Shown piece after piece: positions 27,406 through 35,482 of a stretch of 64,000 bases of DNA. Source of the stretch: an uncultured Bacilli bacterium (GTDB taxonomy: Bacteria > Bacillota_I > Bacilli_A > RF39 > UBA660); the NCBI GenBank assembly GCA_934098705.1, contig CAKOPC010000003.1, positions 1-64,000 of the forward strand, read 5' to 3'. Within the stretch, counting starts at the first letter, position 1. Every line of letters begins with the position of its first letter. The position numbers and the translations under genes are program-made. The notes beneath the pieces were generated by a model. That model worked only from the letters and a program-made list of their open reading frames with translations, was not told the origin of the DNA and searched no databases.

Positions 27406-27495
27406 TTAAAAGAAGAACATCCCAATTATAACCGTCGAAATTATAGCCATTATTAATACATACTTTACTAATGTTTGACCTTTATTATTTAACAT
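27406..27495 (-). CDS. 29-residue Flp-pilin-like membrane peptide (possibly truncated)
   Basis: ATG 27495 with AGGAG 5 nt upstream. The peptide starts MLNNKGQTLVKYVLI and is hydrophobic to its end, the pattern of type IVb/Flp prepilins (G|QxLxEYxLI) except that the conserved Glu+5 is Lys. It stops at 27406. A second short reading frame (27323-27409) with its own AAGGAA site begins MDQIARLSCGLSG and ends GKGYCE, and could be either separate or the continuation after a frameshift. No other pilus genes are in the window. Confidence 0.4.
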   Translation of the reverse strand: MLNNKGQTLVKYVLIMAIISTVIIGMFFF

Positions 27496-27546
27496 ATCTA
27501 CTCCTATCTTTTACAACGTGTTATAAAATTATTCTATTTCAGCTTC

Positions 27547-27587
27547 ATTATATCACATTTTGCTTGTTTTTCCTACTAATTTCGGTT
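27547..27587 (-). promoter_or_regulatory. Extended -10 promoter with upstream operator-like palindrome
   Basis: Minus strand TGTGATATAAT (TATAAT at 27552-27547), with AACCGAAATTAGTA (27587-27574) upstream. This is a 12/14 match to the palindrome shared by other promoters in this window, but placed further from the -10. It would drive the 29-residue peptide. The 452-bp stretch 27230-27681 holds only these short items. Confidence 0.45.
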
Positions 27588-27681
27588 GATTTATACATAT
27601 ACATTTGCAATAAAATTATGTAAAAAATAGCGTTTTTGCTTAAAAAAAATTATAATTTTGAATAATTTCACAAAATTTTAT

Positions 27682-27873
27682 TTACGATTTAATTTTATTA
27701 TTAAACAATGACATAATAATTGCTCCAAAACTATTACCCAAAATTATAAACAACATTGATATTGCAGATTTAAATGACCAAGCTTTCACTAATGAAATAT
27801 AGTCCATATTAGCAATTCTTGTATTTAGTATCAACAATGCTGTAATGATTATTCCTAATAAATTATCTAACAA
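27682..27873 (-). CDS. Possible small membrane protein
   Basis: 63 residues with two hydrophobic spans, starting at TTG 27873 with no convincing ribosome site. Composition is membrane-like (LLGIIITALLIL, SAISMLFIILGNSFGAII). It may be a chance or decayed frame. Confidence 0.3.
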   Translation of the reverse strand: MLDNLLGIIITALLILNTRIANMDYISLVKAWSFKSAISMLFIILGNSFGAIIMSLFNNKIKS

Positions 27874-27932
27874 AGTGAATATACGAGTTTTTTAAATACC
27901 CTAATTTATTTTCTAATATATAGCTATTTCCT

Positions 27933-29402
27933 TTAAATAAATCTTTCCCAATGTTCTCTTACAGATGTTGAAACACAATTATAATATTTATGAAGTTGAT
28001 CATTTATTAATTTTGCTTTTTTATTTAGTGGAGTACCATCATTGTAATATGGTCTTTTTGTTGTTCTAGTCATCATATCAGAAAACAAAACTGCTCTATC
28101 TTCTAAATAACTTTGCCTTGAATAATATGATAAGAAATAGGCATCATTTGGATTTGAAAAATTATAATCATAGGTACTATCATTAGAACCATAATTAAAT
28201 CCTTCTGGATTATAGGATTTCATTATTTCTGCTAAATTTAATGTTGGATCTTTTTGTCTCATATAAATATCTATATAGTGCATTAATTCATGGTGAAGGG
28301 TATACTCAAACAAATTAGTACCATCCGTTCCAATAGTTACTGTAATATTACTTTGATTCCTTCCATCTGTCATCCCAGAATGACCACCATTTATTTTATT
28401 TACCATATAGATTCTAAGAGATACATTATTATCTTTCATTTCTTTAAAGAAACCATTTGGATATTTTTTTAATGTAGATTCAATTTCTTTCAAATACTTA
28501 TTTATCTCATTATCATCATATAGTTTTTCAGTATTTATAGATCCACCAATTAAGTAATTTCCATTCTCATCCTTATATACGATTTTAACTAAATATTTAT
28601 TTTCTAATTTTTTTCTATATTCATCATTTATTTCAGCCTGTGGTTTTGGTTCGGATTTTGGTTCTGGCTCTTTTGGAGGATTAGGTTTATTTTCCTCTGG
28701 TTTTGGTTTTGTTGTTCCACCATTTTGGCCATTACTTTTATTATTATTAATGTTATTGTTATTTTTATTTACACTATTGTTTTGATTTGAATTATTTTTA
28801 TTGTTATTAGTTTTATTATTTTTTTTATTTAATTCTTCTTTTTTTGATTGCTCTTCTTTTTTATTTTCTTCTTTATTATCTGTAACTTGTTCTTCTTTTT
28901 TAAGTTGTTCTTTACTTATTTCTTTTTTAATATAATCTATTTTAAATATATCTAAATCTGATATTTTAACTTTTCCTTCTTTTAAAGCAGTTATAATATT
29001 TTCACTAAAATGATTTGAACTATAATTTACTTTTATGTATTCACTTTTCATACAACTTAAAAAATAAATATATTCATCATCTCTGTATATTTCCTCTAGG
29101 GCTTCAGCACATGTAAAATCTTTAATATTCTTACTTTCATCTATTATTTCAAAAGTCGTTTTTTTTAAAGGACAAGAATATTTTTCCCATTTTAAAACTG
29201 TTTTTCTTTTTTCACCTATGCAATTATAAGTATAGGTAATTAGTCCTTTGTCTTTATAATAAAGTGTCCCTCCATCAAAGTGTTCCCTTATCTTTAATAC
29301 TGGACTATTTTGAAATATGAGTGCTTGTGATATATCAATAATAATTAAAATAATTATTGAGAATACTGCTATTAATATATATTTTTTATACTTATTCAAC
29401 AT
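27933..29402 (-). CDS. Secreted putative zinc metallopeptidase with Asn/Pro-rich linker
   Basis: 489 residues. An N-terminal anchor (about 8-28) precedes an N-domain with several Cys (about 40-160), then a low-complexity Lys/Glu then Asn-rich linker (160-230) and a Pro/Lys/Glu hinge (231-258). The catalytic-looking C-domain has H371-E-L-M-H375 and a downstream Glu434 in YLEDRAVLFSDM, a gluzincin-like arrangement. Predicted to be outside the membrane, attached by its N-terminus. Family not named; the substrate might be wall or surface protein. No ribosome-site anomaly. Confidence 0.7.
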   Translation of the reverse strand: MLNKYKKYILIAVFSIIILIIIDISQALIFQNSPVLKIREHFDGGTLYYKDKGLITYTYNCIGEKRKTVLKWEKYSCPLKKTTFEIIDESKNIKDFTCAEALEEIYRDDEYIYFLSCMKSEYIKVNYSSNHFSENIITALKEGKVKISDLDIFKIDYIKKEISKEQLKKEEQVTDNKEENKKEEQSKKEELNKKNNKTNNNKNNSNQNNSVNKNNNNINNNKSNGQNGGTTKPKPEENKPNPPKEPEPKSEPKPQAEINDEYRKKLENKYLVKIVYKDENGNYLIGGSINTEKLYDDNEINKYLKEIESTLKKYPNGFFKEMKDNNVSLRIYMVNKINGGHSGMTDGRNQSNITVTIGTDGTNLFEYTLHHELMHYIDIYMRQKDPTLNLAEIMKSYNPEGFNYGSNDSTYDYNFSNPNDAYFLSYYSRQSYLEDRAVLFSDMMTRTTKRPYYNDGTPLNKKAKLINDQLHKYYNCVSTSVREHWERFI

Positions 29403-29416
29403 ATTTACACCTCCAT

Positions 29417-30109
29417 CTAAATAAATATCCTTTGTTTTATTTCATCCATTAATTTTCTATTATAAGAAATCATAAATAGAATTAATCCTATAATTGTTAT
29501 TGGTAATATAGCATATATTGACCAATTAATAAGAATTTTCTCATATTTAAACATATCAACACACATCTCTATTGTTAAAAGAATTACTGATATAAATGAA
29601 AATGCAACAGAAAATCTTCTTAATAAATTATATTTTTTCTTACTTAATACAAATACACAAAGGACGATATAAATCCAAATTATAAATATAAATGGACAAA
29701 CTAAATAATAAAACCAATGTAATCCGTTATTTAAATATGCTATTACATATATTAATATTTCAGTTGCAAATAAATCAATTATTAATGGAATAAATTTATT
29801 TTTAAATAATATAAATGATAGTTTAGAATCCAAAAACAAAATAGATACAATTACATAAATACTCCATGTAATATTTCCTGTAAATATCAAATCACATAAA
29901 ACTGTAATAATGGTTGCACATATTAATACAACTGTTATTAATTCACACAAATATTTTTTATTTATTCCTTTATGCTTTTCAACTACTTGACTATATGCTG
30001 GAGTAAACTTATCTTTTAAGTTATTTGGATTTATTACTTTTGTATTACACAAAGGGCAAACTTTTTCAGATTGTTTTAATTTAACTCCACAATTAACACA
30101 ATAACTCAT
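29417..30109 (-). CDS. Zinc-ribbon membrane protein (DUF6320-like)
   Basis: 230 residues from ATG 30109 (AGGAGG 5 nt upstream; the ATG at 30112 is too close). The N-terminal zinc ribbon CVNCGVKLKQSEKVCPLC is followed by about six membrane spans. It overlaps the stop of the acyltransferase-like gene, and this pairing (condensation-like acyltransferase plus zinc-ribbon membrane protein) is a recurring one in Bacillota from general knowledge. Role unknown, probably envelope lipid or polymer modification. Confidence 0.65.
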   Translation of the reverse strand: MSYCVNCGVKLKQSEKVCPLCNTKVINPNNLKDKFTPAYSQVVEKHKGINKKYLCELITVVLICATIITVLCDLIFTGNITWSIYVIVSILFLDSKLSFILFKNKFIPLIIDLFATEILIYVIAYLNNGLHWFYYLVCPFIFIIWIYIVLCVFVLSKKKYNLLRRFSVAFSFISVILLTIEMCVDMFKYEKILINWSIYAILPITIIGLILFMISYNRKLMDEIKQRIFI

Positions 30110-31386
30110 CATAACCTCCTATTACTTTCTATTAAAACGGGTACTCCCATTTCAACTAATGTAGTAAATAATATTCGTTCAAATTCAGCTTCTTTTATTT
30201 TTCTAGTTATAGTTATATATAAATTACCATTATATCCAACCACTGCTGATGATGCAGGCTTTCCTCTTGATTTTCCTATTGCAATTCCCATTTCTAAAAC
30301 ATATTTTTCTACTTCTTTGGGTAATACAATATTTCCCAGATTAGATAAAGTATTAGAACAATATCTATCCCCCATCATTTTTTCGGCAAATGACATTATA
30401 TGTTTTTTTATAAACATTGGTAAGAGTCTTATGAAATAATTTCTTGCTATTTTTACATTAGCACTTATTTTAGCATTTAACATTTTTTCAGTCAAGTTAA
30501 GTTCCAAAGTGTTTTTAACTATCTTTATTGTTTCTTCTAAAGAGTAATTACCATATGTAGTATCTATTCCAACATTTATATAAGAAGAAAAATTTCTCAT
30601 TGTACTACTTTTATAATAATTTCTTAAATTAACCGGTATTGATATTTTTACTTCCTTATTTTTCTTTTTATGTTCTCTATTATATAATTCTTGTATAGAT
30701 AGAATGTATAATGATGCTAATAAACAGGTTATAGTACATTCATACTTTTTAGTTATTTTTTTAAAATCATCTATCTTAATAATACCAGTAATAACATTTA
30801 AATCATTATTACTAATAAGAGTTCCTTTATAATGGTATGCTGGTTTTTCATGCACTAACTTTCCAGTTTTTCTAGCATACTTTTTAAAGTCATCACTATA
30901 TTCTTCTTTACTAACTTTTTCTTTTGGATTTAAAACATAATTATTATATGTAATTTTTGTATTATATTTTAATTTAATATATTCTCCTACTAATGTAGAT
31001 ATAAATATAATTGCTCCCGTACCATCGGTTAAGGCGTGAAAAAATTCAACTGCAATTCTATTTTCATAATATCTAACTCTAAATAGATAATTTCTATAAT
31101 TTTTAAACTTTATTCTAAACATAGGATTATTATAATCTTGCTCTATTATGGGGTTATCTTTTATTTTTTTAAAATAACACCAAAAAAGTCCTTGCTTTAA
31201 CTGATATTTAAATGTTGGAAATCTATCTATTACATTGTTTAATGCACATTGTAAAACATCTTTATCTATTTTATCTTTTAAAGTCATGCTAACACGAAAC
31301 ATAGCAGCATATTTTCTTGATAATGTTGACGGATAAATAGTTGCAGCATTATCTAGTTTTAACCAATTTGGTGTTTTTTCTTTCAT
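30109..31386 (-). CDS. Condensation/alcohol acetyltransferase-fold acyltransferase
   Basis: 425 residues. It carries the HxxxD-type catalytic motif as FHALTDGTGA, and the N-terminus WLKLDNAATIYPSTLSRKYAAMFRVS is typical of the AATase/condensation-like family that contains PapA- and WS/DGAT-related enzymes. ATG 31386 is chosen (GGGGAG 9 nt upstream) over 31395. It probably transfers an acyl group onto an alcohol or glycolipid; acceptor unknown. Coupled to the zinc-ribbon membrane gene. Confidence 0.75.
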   Translation of the reverse strand: MKEKTPNWLKLDNAATIYPSTLSRKYAAMFRVSMTLKDKIDKDVLQCALNNVIDRFPTFKYQLKQGLFWCYFKKIKDNPIIEQDYNNPMFRIKFKNYRNYLFRVRYYENRIAVEFFHALTDGTGAIIFISTLVGEYIKLKYNTKITYNNYVLNPKEKVSKEEYSDDFKKYARKTGKLVHEKPAYHYKGTLISNNDLNVITGIIKIDDFKKITKKYECTITCLLASLYILSIQELYNREHKKKNKEVKISIPVNLRNYYKSSTMRNFSSYINVGIDTTYGNYSLEETIKIVKNTLELNLTEKMLNAKISANVKIARNYFIRLLPMFIKKHIMSFAEKMMGDRYCSNTLSNLGNIVLPKEVEKYVLEMGIAIGKSRGKPASSAVVGYNGNLYITITRKIKEAEFERILFTTLVEMGVPVLIESNRRL

Positions 31387-31410
31387 TTTAAGCATCTCCC
31401 CATCTTCTTA

Positions 31411-31454
31411 CAATAAAAGAAAGCATTACTTATATAGTATCAGAAATGCTTTCT
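31411..31454 (-). terminator. Terminator after the Ig-like lipoprotein gene
   Basis: Minus strand AGAAAGCATT (31454-31445) and AATGCTTTCT (31427-31418) form a perfect 10-bp stem followed by TTTATTG. Confidence 0.75.
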
Positions 31455-31467
31455 TCTCTTATATTAT

Positions 31468-32283
31468 TTATTTAACTTCAAATTCTACTGCTGAATATAC
31501 TATTTCAGTATCTTCACTTGCATTTTCCTCAGTAAATGATTTAACAATTCTGTATTTTCCTTTTGTCAAAGATTCTCTAAACATTCCATCTATTTCAGTT
31601 GTAATTATTTCCTCACCCTTAATAACATGAAGAATTAAGTTAAATGATGGTTCCTCTGTCCATTTTACTTCATACCACTTACCATCTTTTTCCATTTCTA
31701 CATAAAAATCTTCTTCATACTCATAGGATTTCTTAGTCATATTTTTGATAATCAATTTAATTTTGTTATTCATCATGTCTTCTGACTTCATTTCGTTATT
31801 TTTTATTTCCATCATTATTTTATTGTTTGTAACATTATATTTTGACATTTCACCAATAGTATAGACTTTAGATAAATACATCATTATATCTTCATATTCT
31901 TTTTTACTTAATTTGAATATTCCATTGTATGGTTGTTCAAGATAATACATATCATCTTTCATATAAATATTCATTATATTTTTTTCATCATCACCTATAA
32001 TGAAAGAAATTTTTATAAGTTTTTTAACATCTTTTGGTGTATCTGTTACACTTTTTTTCATAGACTTTTTGTTTTCTATAATTTTGTATATTTTTTCTAT
32101 TTCTTTTTTATCACTAATAGTAACAACTCTATTATCTTCCTTTATTAAAACTTCTTCAACTTCTCCCCTTTTAGGAAGATTAATTTTTCTATTATTTGAT
32201 AAAACATATACTACCCCACACATTATAGCTGCAAGTGCTATTATAACAATAAGTTTAATTATTTCTTTTTTTAAAGTTTTCAT
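31468..32283 (-). CDS. Membrane-anchored protein with C-terminal Ig-like (Big_14-type) domain
   Basis: 271 residues. An N-terminal hydrophobic anchor (about 9-28; contains a Cys in IMCGVVY that could be a lipobox) precedes a domain of about 110 residues. The C-terminal Ig-like fold contains EMEKDGKWYEVKW and LTKGKYRIVKSF, as in Big_14-type domains of Bacillota surface proteins. No enzyme motif. Separated by 14 bp from the rhodanese gene upstream, so likely co-transcribed with it. Confidence 0.65.
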   Translation of the reverse strand: MKTLKKEIIKLIVIIALAAIMCGVVYVLSNNRKINLPKRGEVEEVLIKEDNRVVTISDKKEIEKIYKIIENKKSMKKSVTDTPKDVKKLIKISFIIGDDEKNIMNIYMKDDMYYLEQPYNGIFKLSKKEYEDIMMYLSKVYTIGEMSKYNVTNNKIMMEIKNNEMKSEDMMNNKIKLIIKNMTKKSYEYEEDFYVEMEKDGKWYEVKWTEEPSFNLILHVIKGEEIITTEIDGMFRESLTKGKYRIVKSFTEENASEDTEIVYSAVEFEVK

Positions 32284-32297
32284 TTTTTTCCTCCAAT

Positions 32298-32894
32298 TTA
32301 GTTATTTTTTTTAAAAACTGTTATTTTTTCATATCCACCTAAATCAATAACATTTTTAAAACCATTTTTATTTAATTTAATCATTGCATTGTGGCTTCTT
32401 CTTCCACTTCTACAATAAACAAAAATATATTTGTTTTTGTCAAGTTTATTAAGATTTTTTTCTAATATCTCTTCTGGTATATTTATTGCATCAACCAAAT
32501 GACCCGAATCAAATTCTTCTTTAGTTCTAACATCTACAATAGTGTAGTTGTTTTCAGTAATTATTTTTTTGATGTTTTCCTCTTTTGTATCTTTAGACCA
32601 CTGCCAAACATTTTCCTTAAACATTGTTTTAAAAGTCTTTTTGGAAATTGTGTATTGGACTAGATCCTCTGACATTTGGTTAAGATCATATTCATATCTA
32701 ACAGTAAAACCTAAACTATGTATTTCTTCAATATATATATTTTTGTTATTGCTCTTTATTTCTTCAACTTTTAATTTAACAAGTGGCTTATCATACAAAT
32801 TAAGTTCTAACCTTATACATTCCTCAACAAAGAATACCAAAAATACGAATACTATTATTATAAAAATTGGTAGCATTCTATAAATTAACTTCAC
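32298..32894 (-). CDS. Membrane-anchored rhodanese-domain protein
   Basis: 198 residues from GTG 32894, with AAAGGAG 6 nt upstream; the longer reading to 32951 lacks a ribosome site. A membrane anchor (about 8-26) and a region of 80 residues precede a rhodanese domain (about 105-195) with VDVRTKEEFDSGH and the active-site loop C161-R-S-G-R-R. Sulphur transfer or phosphatase-like sensing outside the membrane; partner unknown. Its promoter carries the shared 14-bp palindrome. Confidence 0.85.
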   Translation of the reverse strand: MKLIYRMLPIFIIIVFVFLVFFVEECIRLELNLYDKPLVKLKVEEIKSNNKNIYIEEIHSLGFTVRYEYDLNQMSEDLVQYTISKKTFKTMFKENVWQWSKDTKEENIKKIITENNYTIVDVRTKEEFDSGHLVDAINIPEEILEKNLNKLDKNKYIFVYCRSGRRSHNAMIKLNKNGFKNVIDLGGYEKITVFKKNN

Positions 32895-32939
32895 ATATTT
32901 TCTCCTTTCTTTTTTGCAATATATCCTCTTGTTATATAT

Positions 32940-32968
32940 ATGATACCACATTTTTTCCGTTTTCGGTA
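32940..32968 (-). promoter_or_regulatory. Operator-promoter of the rhodanese operon
   Basis: Minus strand: TACCGAAAACGGAA (32968-32955), 9-bp gap, TGG-TATCAT extended -10 (TATCAT at 32945-32940). The spacing equals that of the 35483-35511, 43914-43941 and 47177-47205 promoters. Confidence 0.65.
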
Positions 32969-32997
32969 GATTTTTTTAATTTTTTCTCTCACTTTAC

Positions 32998-33025
32998 AAA
33001 AAAACAAGCCATTTTTGACTTGTTT
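32998..33025 (-). terminator. Terminator after hup
   Basis: Minus strand AAACAAG...CTTGTTT 7-bp stem with T-run on the exit side. Confidence 0.8.
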
Positions 33026-33033
33026 AAAAACAT

Positions 33034-33306
33034 TTAATTTATTTTGTCTTTTATGGCTGTGCTAAGTTTAAAGTTTACTGATTTTGAAGCTTTAATTTTT
33101 ATTTTTTCACCAGTTAAAGGATTCCTGCCATCTCTAGCAGCTCTTGCAGTAATTTTAAATATTCCAAATCCTGCAACCGAAACTTTTTCTCCTTTAGCTA
33201 ATTCATCTTTAAAAATTTCAAAAGTAGTGTTAAATACTTTTTTACATTCGGTTTTTGTTAAACCTGTTTTAGTAGCTAAAGCTTCTATCATTTCTGATTT
33301 TTTCAT
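33034..33306 (-). CDS. hup: HU-family DNA-binding protein
   Basis: 90 residues from ATG 33306 (MKKSEMIEALA). It contains the HU signature GFGIFKITARAARDGRNPLTGEKI with the beta-arm RNPxTG and the C-terminal KIKASKSVNFK. A histone-like DNA-bending nucleoid protein. The in-frame ATG at 33318 lies inside the ribosome site and is rejected. Standard length, monocistronic with a terminator. Confidence 0.95.
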   Translation of the reverse strand: MKKSEMIEALATKTGLTKTECKKVFNTTFEIFKDELAKGEKVSVAGFGIFKITARAARDGRNPLTGEKIKIKASKSVNFKLSTAIKDKIN

Positions 33307-33369
33307 TCTTGCTACCATCCTTCTATAACAAATTCATTTTTATTTAACAAAAAAATTATAATTTGTTAT

Positions 33370-33738
33370 TCAATCTTTTAATAAATTACCTTGTTTAAAT
33401 TTTTCACTATATTTGATGGTTTCTTCTTTATCTAACATCGGTTCAGCACTAACATCTTCAAAGATTATTTTTTTATTTTTATAGGTAAACCAAAAATACA
33501 TATTTGGTTTTTTCTCAAATTCAACGGAAATTCTCCACTCATTATAACTTAAAATTTTATTTATATATGAATGATCTATTTTAATATTTTTTATATCACT
33601 TGAATTATATCCTCTATTTTCTATTTCAACAATAGTATCACTTTTTATGAATTTTTTCTTTATTTCAACATTTAATGCTAATCCAATGACAATAATAAAT
33701 AGAATTATACCTATAATTACTGATACTTTTCTTTTCAT
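33370..33738 (-). CDS. Small membrane-anchored protein (DUF3139-like)
   Basis: 122 residues. An N-terminal span (about 5-23) precedes an external domain with YNSSDIKNIKIDHSYINKILSYNEWRISVEFEKKPNMYFW, whose pattern resembles DUF3139. Function unknown. GGAGAG ribosome site just before the ATG. Confidence 0.6.
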   Translation of the reverse strand: MKRKVSVIIGIILFIIVIGLALNVEIKKKFIKSDTIVEIENRGYNSSDIKNIKIDHSYINKILSYNEWRISVEFEKKPNMYFWFTYKNKKIIFEDVSAEPMLDKEETIKYSEKFKQGNLLKD

Positions 33739-33787
33739 AACTCTCCTTTACAAATTACTATTTGTCTTTCAATATATATTATAACTT

Positions 33788-34345
33788 TTAAAATCTATTT
33801 TTATTATTATATATGTAATACATTGGTTCGACTTTTTTAAACTTTAATCTTGGAATCAATGCTGTAAGTACGGAAATTGCTTTTCTTTGATCTAATGGTT
33901 TTTCTAAATAACCATCAAAACCAATTACATTTATAAAATATTTGGTTTCGTTTCTTTCAACCGTTAATACAATTACCTTTATATCTTTTTTTATTTTTTT
34001 TACTGCTTTTAAAACTTCTTCTCCACTACCATTATTTGAATAAGTATTATTTGTGATAATTACATTATATTTATCTGGATTATCCATAAACTCTTGAATT
34101 AATGCTTCACAACTAGGAACAATAGTTGTTTTGCAACCAAGACTTTCTAAGATGGAATTTGATATAATTGCCATTTGCTCATAATAATCGCCAAGTAACA
34201 CTGACACTTTTTTACTTGGTTTATACTTATGTAAGTTATCAATTATCTCTTTACTTTTTTCATGTACTGTTTTATTATAAAAATACGAACTGATTTTATT
34301 CTCATTATATTTATTATTACTTGAAACAATTTCGTTTTGATTCAT
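33788..34345 (-). CDS. Pseudo-receiver (degenerate response-regulator domain) protein
   Basis: 185 residues from ATG 34345 (GGTGAT site; the reading to 34423 starts in the promoter). After a 45-residue N-terminal extension, a CheY-like fold runs from VSVLLGDYYEQ to SVLTAL. It has an acidic residue (Asp53), a Thr (VIVLT, 128) and the conserved Lys (LEKP, Lys149). The phosphoacceptor position is Asn99 (VIITN99N) instead of Asp, and there is no output domain. It is likely a phosphorylation-independent protein-protein switch. Transcribed from a consensus promoter preceded by two palindromes 21 bp apart. Confidence 0.75.
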   Translation of the reverse strand: MNQNEIVSSNNKYNENKISSYFYNKTVHEKSKEIIDNLHKYKPSKKVSVLLGDYYEQMAIISNSILESLGCKTTIVPSCEALIQEFMDNPDKYNVIITNNTYSNNGSGEEVLKAVKKIKKDIKVIVLTVERNETKYFINVIGFDGYLEKPLDQRKAISVLTALIPRLKFKKVEPMYYIYNNKNRF

Positions 34346-34428
34346 AATTATCACCACATTTTGTATCAAAAATTTGATCTTTAAATAGTTGTTTAAAAGC
34401 GAAAAGCATAAGATCCTATACAAGAAAT

Positions 34429-34489
34429 ATTATACTTTTTTTACCAAAAATGTCAACCGATTTCAGTAAACCTTCTACCGATTTCAGTA
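34429..34489 (-). promoter_or_regulatory. Promoter plus paired operators of the pseudo-receiver gene
   Basis: Minus strand: TTGACA (34456-34451), 16-base spacer, TATAAT (34434-34429). Two copies of TACTGAAATCGGT(A/T), at 34489-34476 and 34468-34455, lie 21 bp (two helix turns) apart directly upstream. The proximal copy touches the -35 box. Confidence 0.75.
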
Positions 34490-34604
34490 AATTTTATATC
34501 AATACTTTAAATATTTTTTTTGTTTTCAGAAAAATTTATTGAAATCAAGAGATTTTTTTATTTTTTTTTTGATATAATTACATATAGACAAAGGAGGCCA
34601 TAAT

Positions 34605-34844
34605 ATGTCTTTTACGCAGGCAATAATCAATAGAATACTTGAACTATGTGAAAAGAACCATATTACTCCAAATAAGTTATCAGAACTTTCCACTGTACCG
34701 GTAGCAACACTATTTGCGTTACTAAATGATAAAGTAGAAAATCCTAGTTCCAGAAACATATATAAAATGTGTAAGGTTTTTGGGATAACTATGGCAGAGT
34801 TTTATGATACTGATATATTTAATCAAATGAATTTTACAAAATAA
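34605..34844 (+). CDS. Small XRE-family regulator (single HTH)
   Basis: 79 residues, only a Cro/CI HTH: ILELCEKNHITPNKLSELSTVPVATLFALLNDKVENPSSRNI. The strong site AAAGGAGG lies 8 nt before the ATG and TATAAT is at 34573-34578. A degenerate copy of the palindrome (TATTGAAATCAAGA, 34537-34550) lies upstream. It is divergent from the pseudo-receiver gene, with two perfect palindromes between them and another copy directly downstream at the sRNA promoter. That makes this protein a candidate for the regulator that binds the palindrome (inference). Confidence 0.85.
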   Translation: MSFTQAIINRILELCEKNHITPNKLSELSTVPVATLFALLNDKVENPSSRNIYKMCKVFGITMAEFYDTDIFNQMNFTK

Positions 34845-34856
34845 TTATTTATATCG

Positions 34857-34881
34857 CAACCAAAATGGTTGTTTTCTTTTT
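34857..34881 (+). terminator. Terminator after the small XRE gene
   Basis: CAACCA-AAA-TGGTTG perfect 6-bp stem followed by TTTTCTTTTT. Confidence 0.85.
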
Positions 34882-34912
34882 ACATAATTTTTTTATTTTT
34901 TTAAACATTTTC

Positions 34913-34942
34913 TACCGATTTCAGTAAATACTGTGATATAAT
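34913..34942 (+). promoter_or_regulatory. Operator-promoter of small RNA 1
   Basis: TACCGATTTCAGTA (34913-34926), 10-bp gap, TGTGA-TATAAT extended -10 (TATAAT 34937-34942). No TTGACA-like -35 is present; the palindrome occupies that position. Confidence 0.7.
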
Positions 34943-34949
34943 TTAATTG

Positions 34950-35096
34950 TAGAGGAAATACGGGCATTTAAGTTATAAAGATGGATATATAAGCGAAACC
35001 GCAACCTATTTTCCTCTGCATCCCACTTTATGTTTTTCATTTAATCTACACACTCCTTTCTGAAAATGAGGCAAAAATGTCTCATTTTTGTTTTTT
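34950..35096 (+). ncRNA. Candidate small RNA 1 (about 147 nt)
   Basis: Begins about 7 nt after the extended -10 box and ends at a rho-independent terminator (35062-35096: AATGAGGC, loop, GTCTCATT, T-run). The 5' end AGAGGAAATA (34951-34960) pairs with TATTTTCCTCT (35007-35017) with one bulge, enclosing a domain with GCGAAACCGC mini-hairpin. The unpaired 3' part contains ACTCCTTTC, complementary to AGGAG-type ribosome sites. No ORF of note. The RNA family is not recognised; it is not SRP, 6S or tmRNA by eye. Confidence 0.6.
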
Positions 35097-35152
35097 ATGT
35101 CATGTTAAACATAATGTTTTGTAAAAAAAAACTCTAAAGTAATTAAGTTATT

Positions 35153-35340
35153 TTAATACTTAATACTAAAAGTAGTTCCTTTTCCTTTTAAAGATTTCAT
35201 AATAACTCTTCCATTATCCTTTTCTATTATTGCTTTTGCTAAAGATAATCCTATCTCATTACTATCATTATTAGAGTTTTTCCCTTTATAAAATCTTTTA
35301 TTTTTATCTTGATGTAAGTGTTATTTTTATCAACTCCATC
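35153..35340 (-). pseudogene. Sensor histidine kinase remnant
   Basis: Minus-strand frame ending at TAA 35153 encodes RFYKGKNSNNDSNEIGLSLAKAI then VIMKSLKGKGTTFSIKY, the F-box/G2-box end of a HATPase domain. Just upstream, out of phase, is a GVDKNNTYIKI piece, so the middle is deleted. No start or dimerisation domain exists. It lies between the two candidate small RNAs. Confidence 0.7.
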
Positions 35341-35383
35341 TTAATTATATATAACTAATGTTACATCTAAGTTACAAAATGAT

Positions 35384-35476
35384 AAAAAAAAGAGAATAGT
35401 ATAAGCTACAATGGTAAAGGAGGCTTGTCTCAAATTTCTCTATTGCAGCTAGCCAATATAGCCATTCTATCCTCTT
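35384..35476 (-). ncRNA. Candidate small RNA 2 (about 92 nt)
   Basis: Minus strand. The 5' end AGAGGATAG (35474-35466) pairs with the 3' CTATTCTCT (35399-35391) with a G-U pair, and this is followed by a T8 run, forming the terminator. An inner 9-bp helix AGCTGCAAT/ATTGTAGCT holds a loop displaying AAGCCTCCTTTACC, which contains CCTCC(T) complementary to the ribosome site. Promoter directly upstream (35483-35511). No credible ORF. Confidence 0.6.
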
Positions 35477-35482
35477 AACACT

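Noticed and set aside
34913..35040. Small RNA 1 as a known riboswitch (TPP, purine, preQ1, ZTP, fluoride)
   Set aside because: None of the conserved cores of those classes could be placed, and no gene follows before the terminator.
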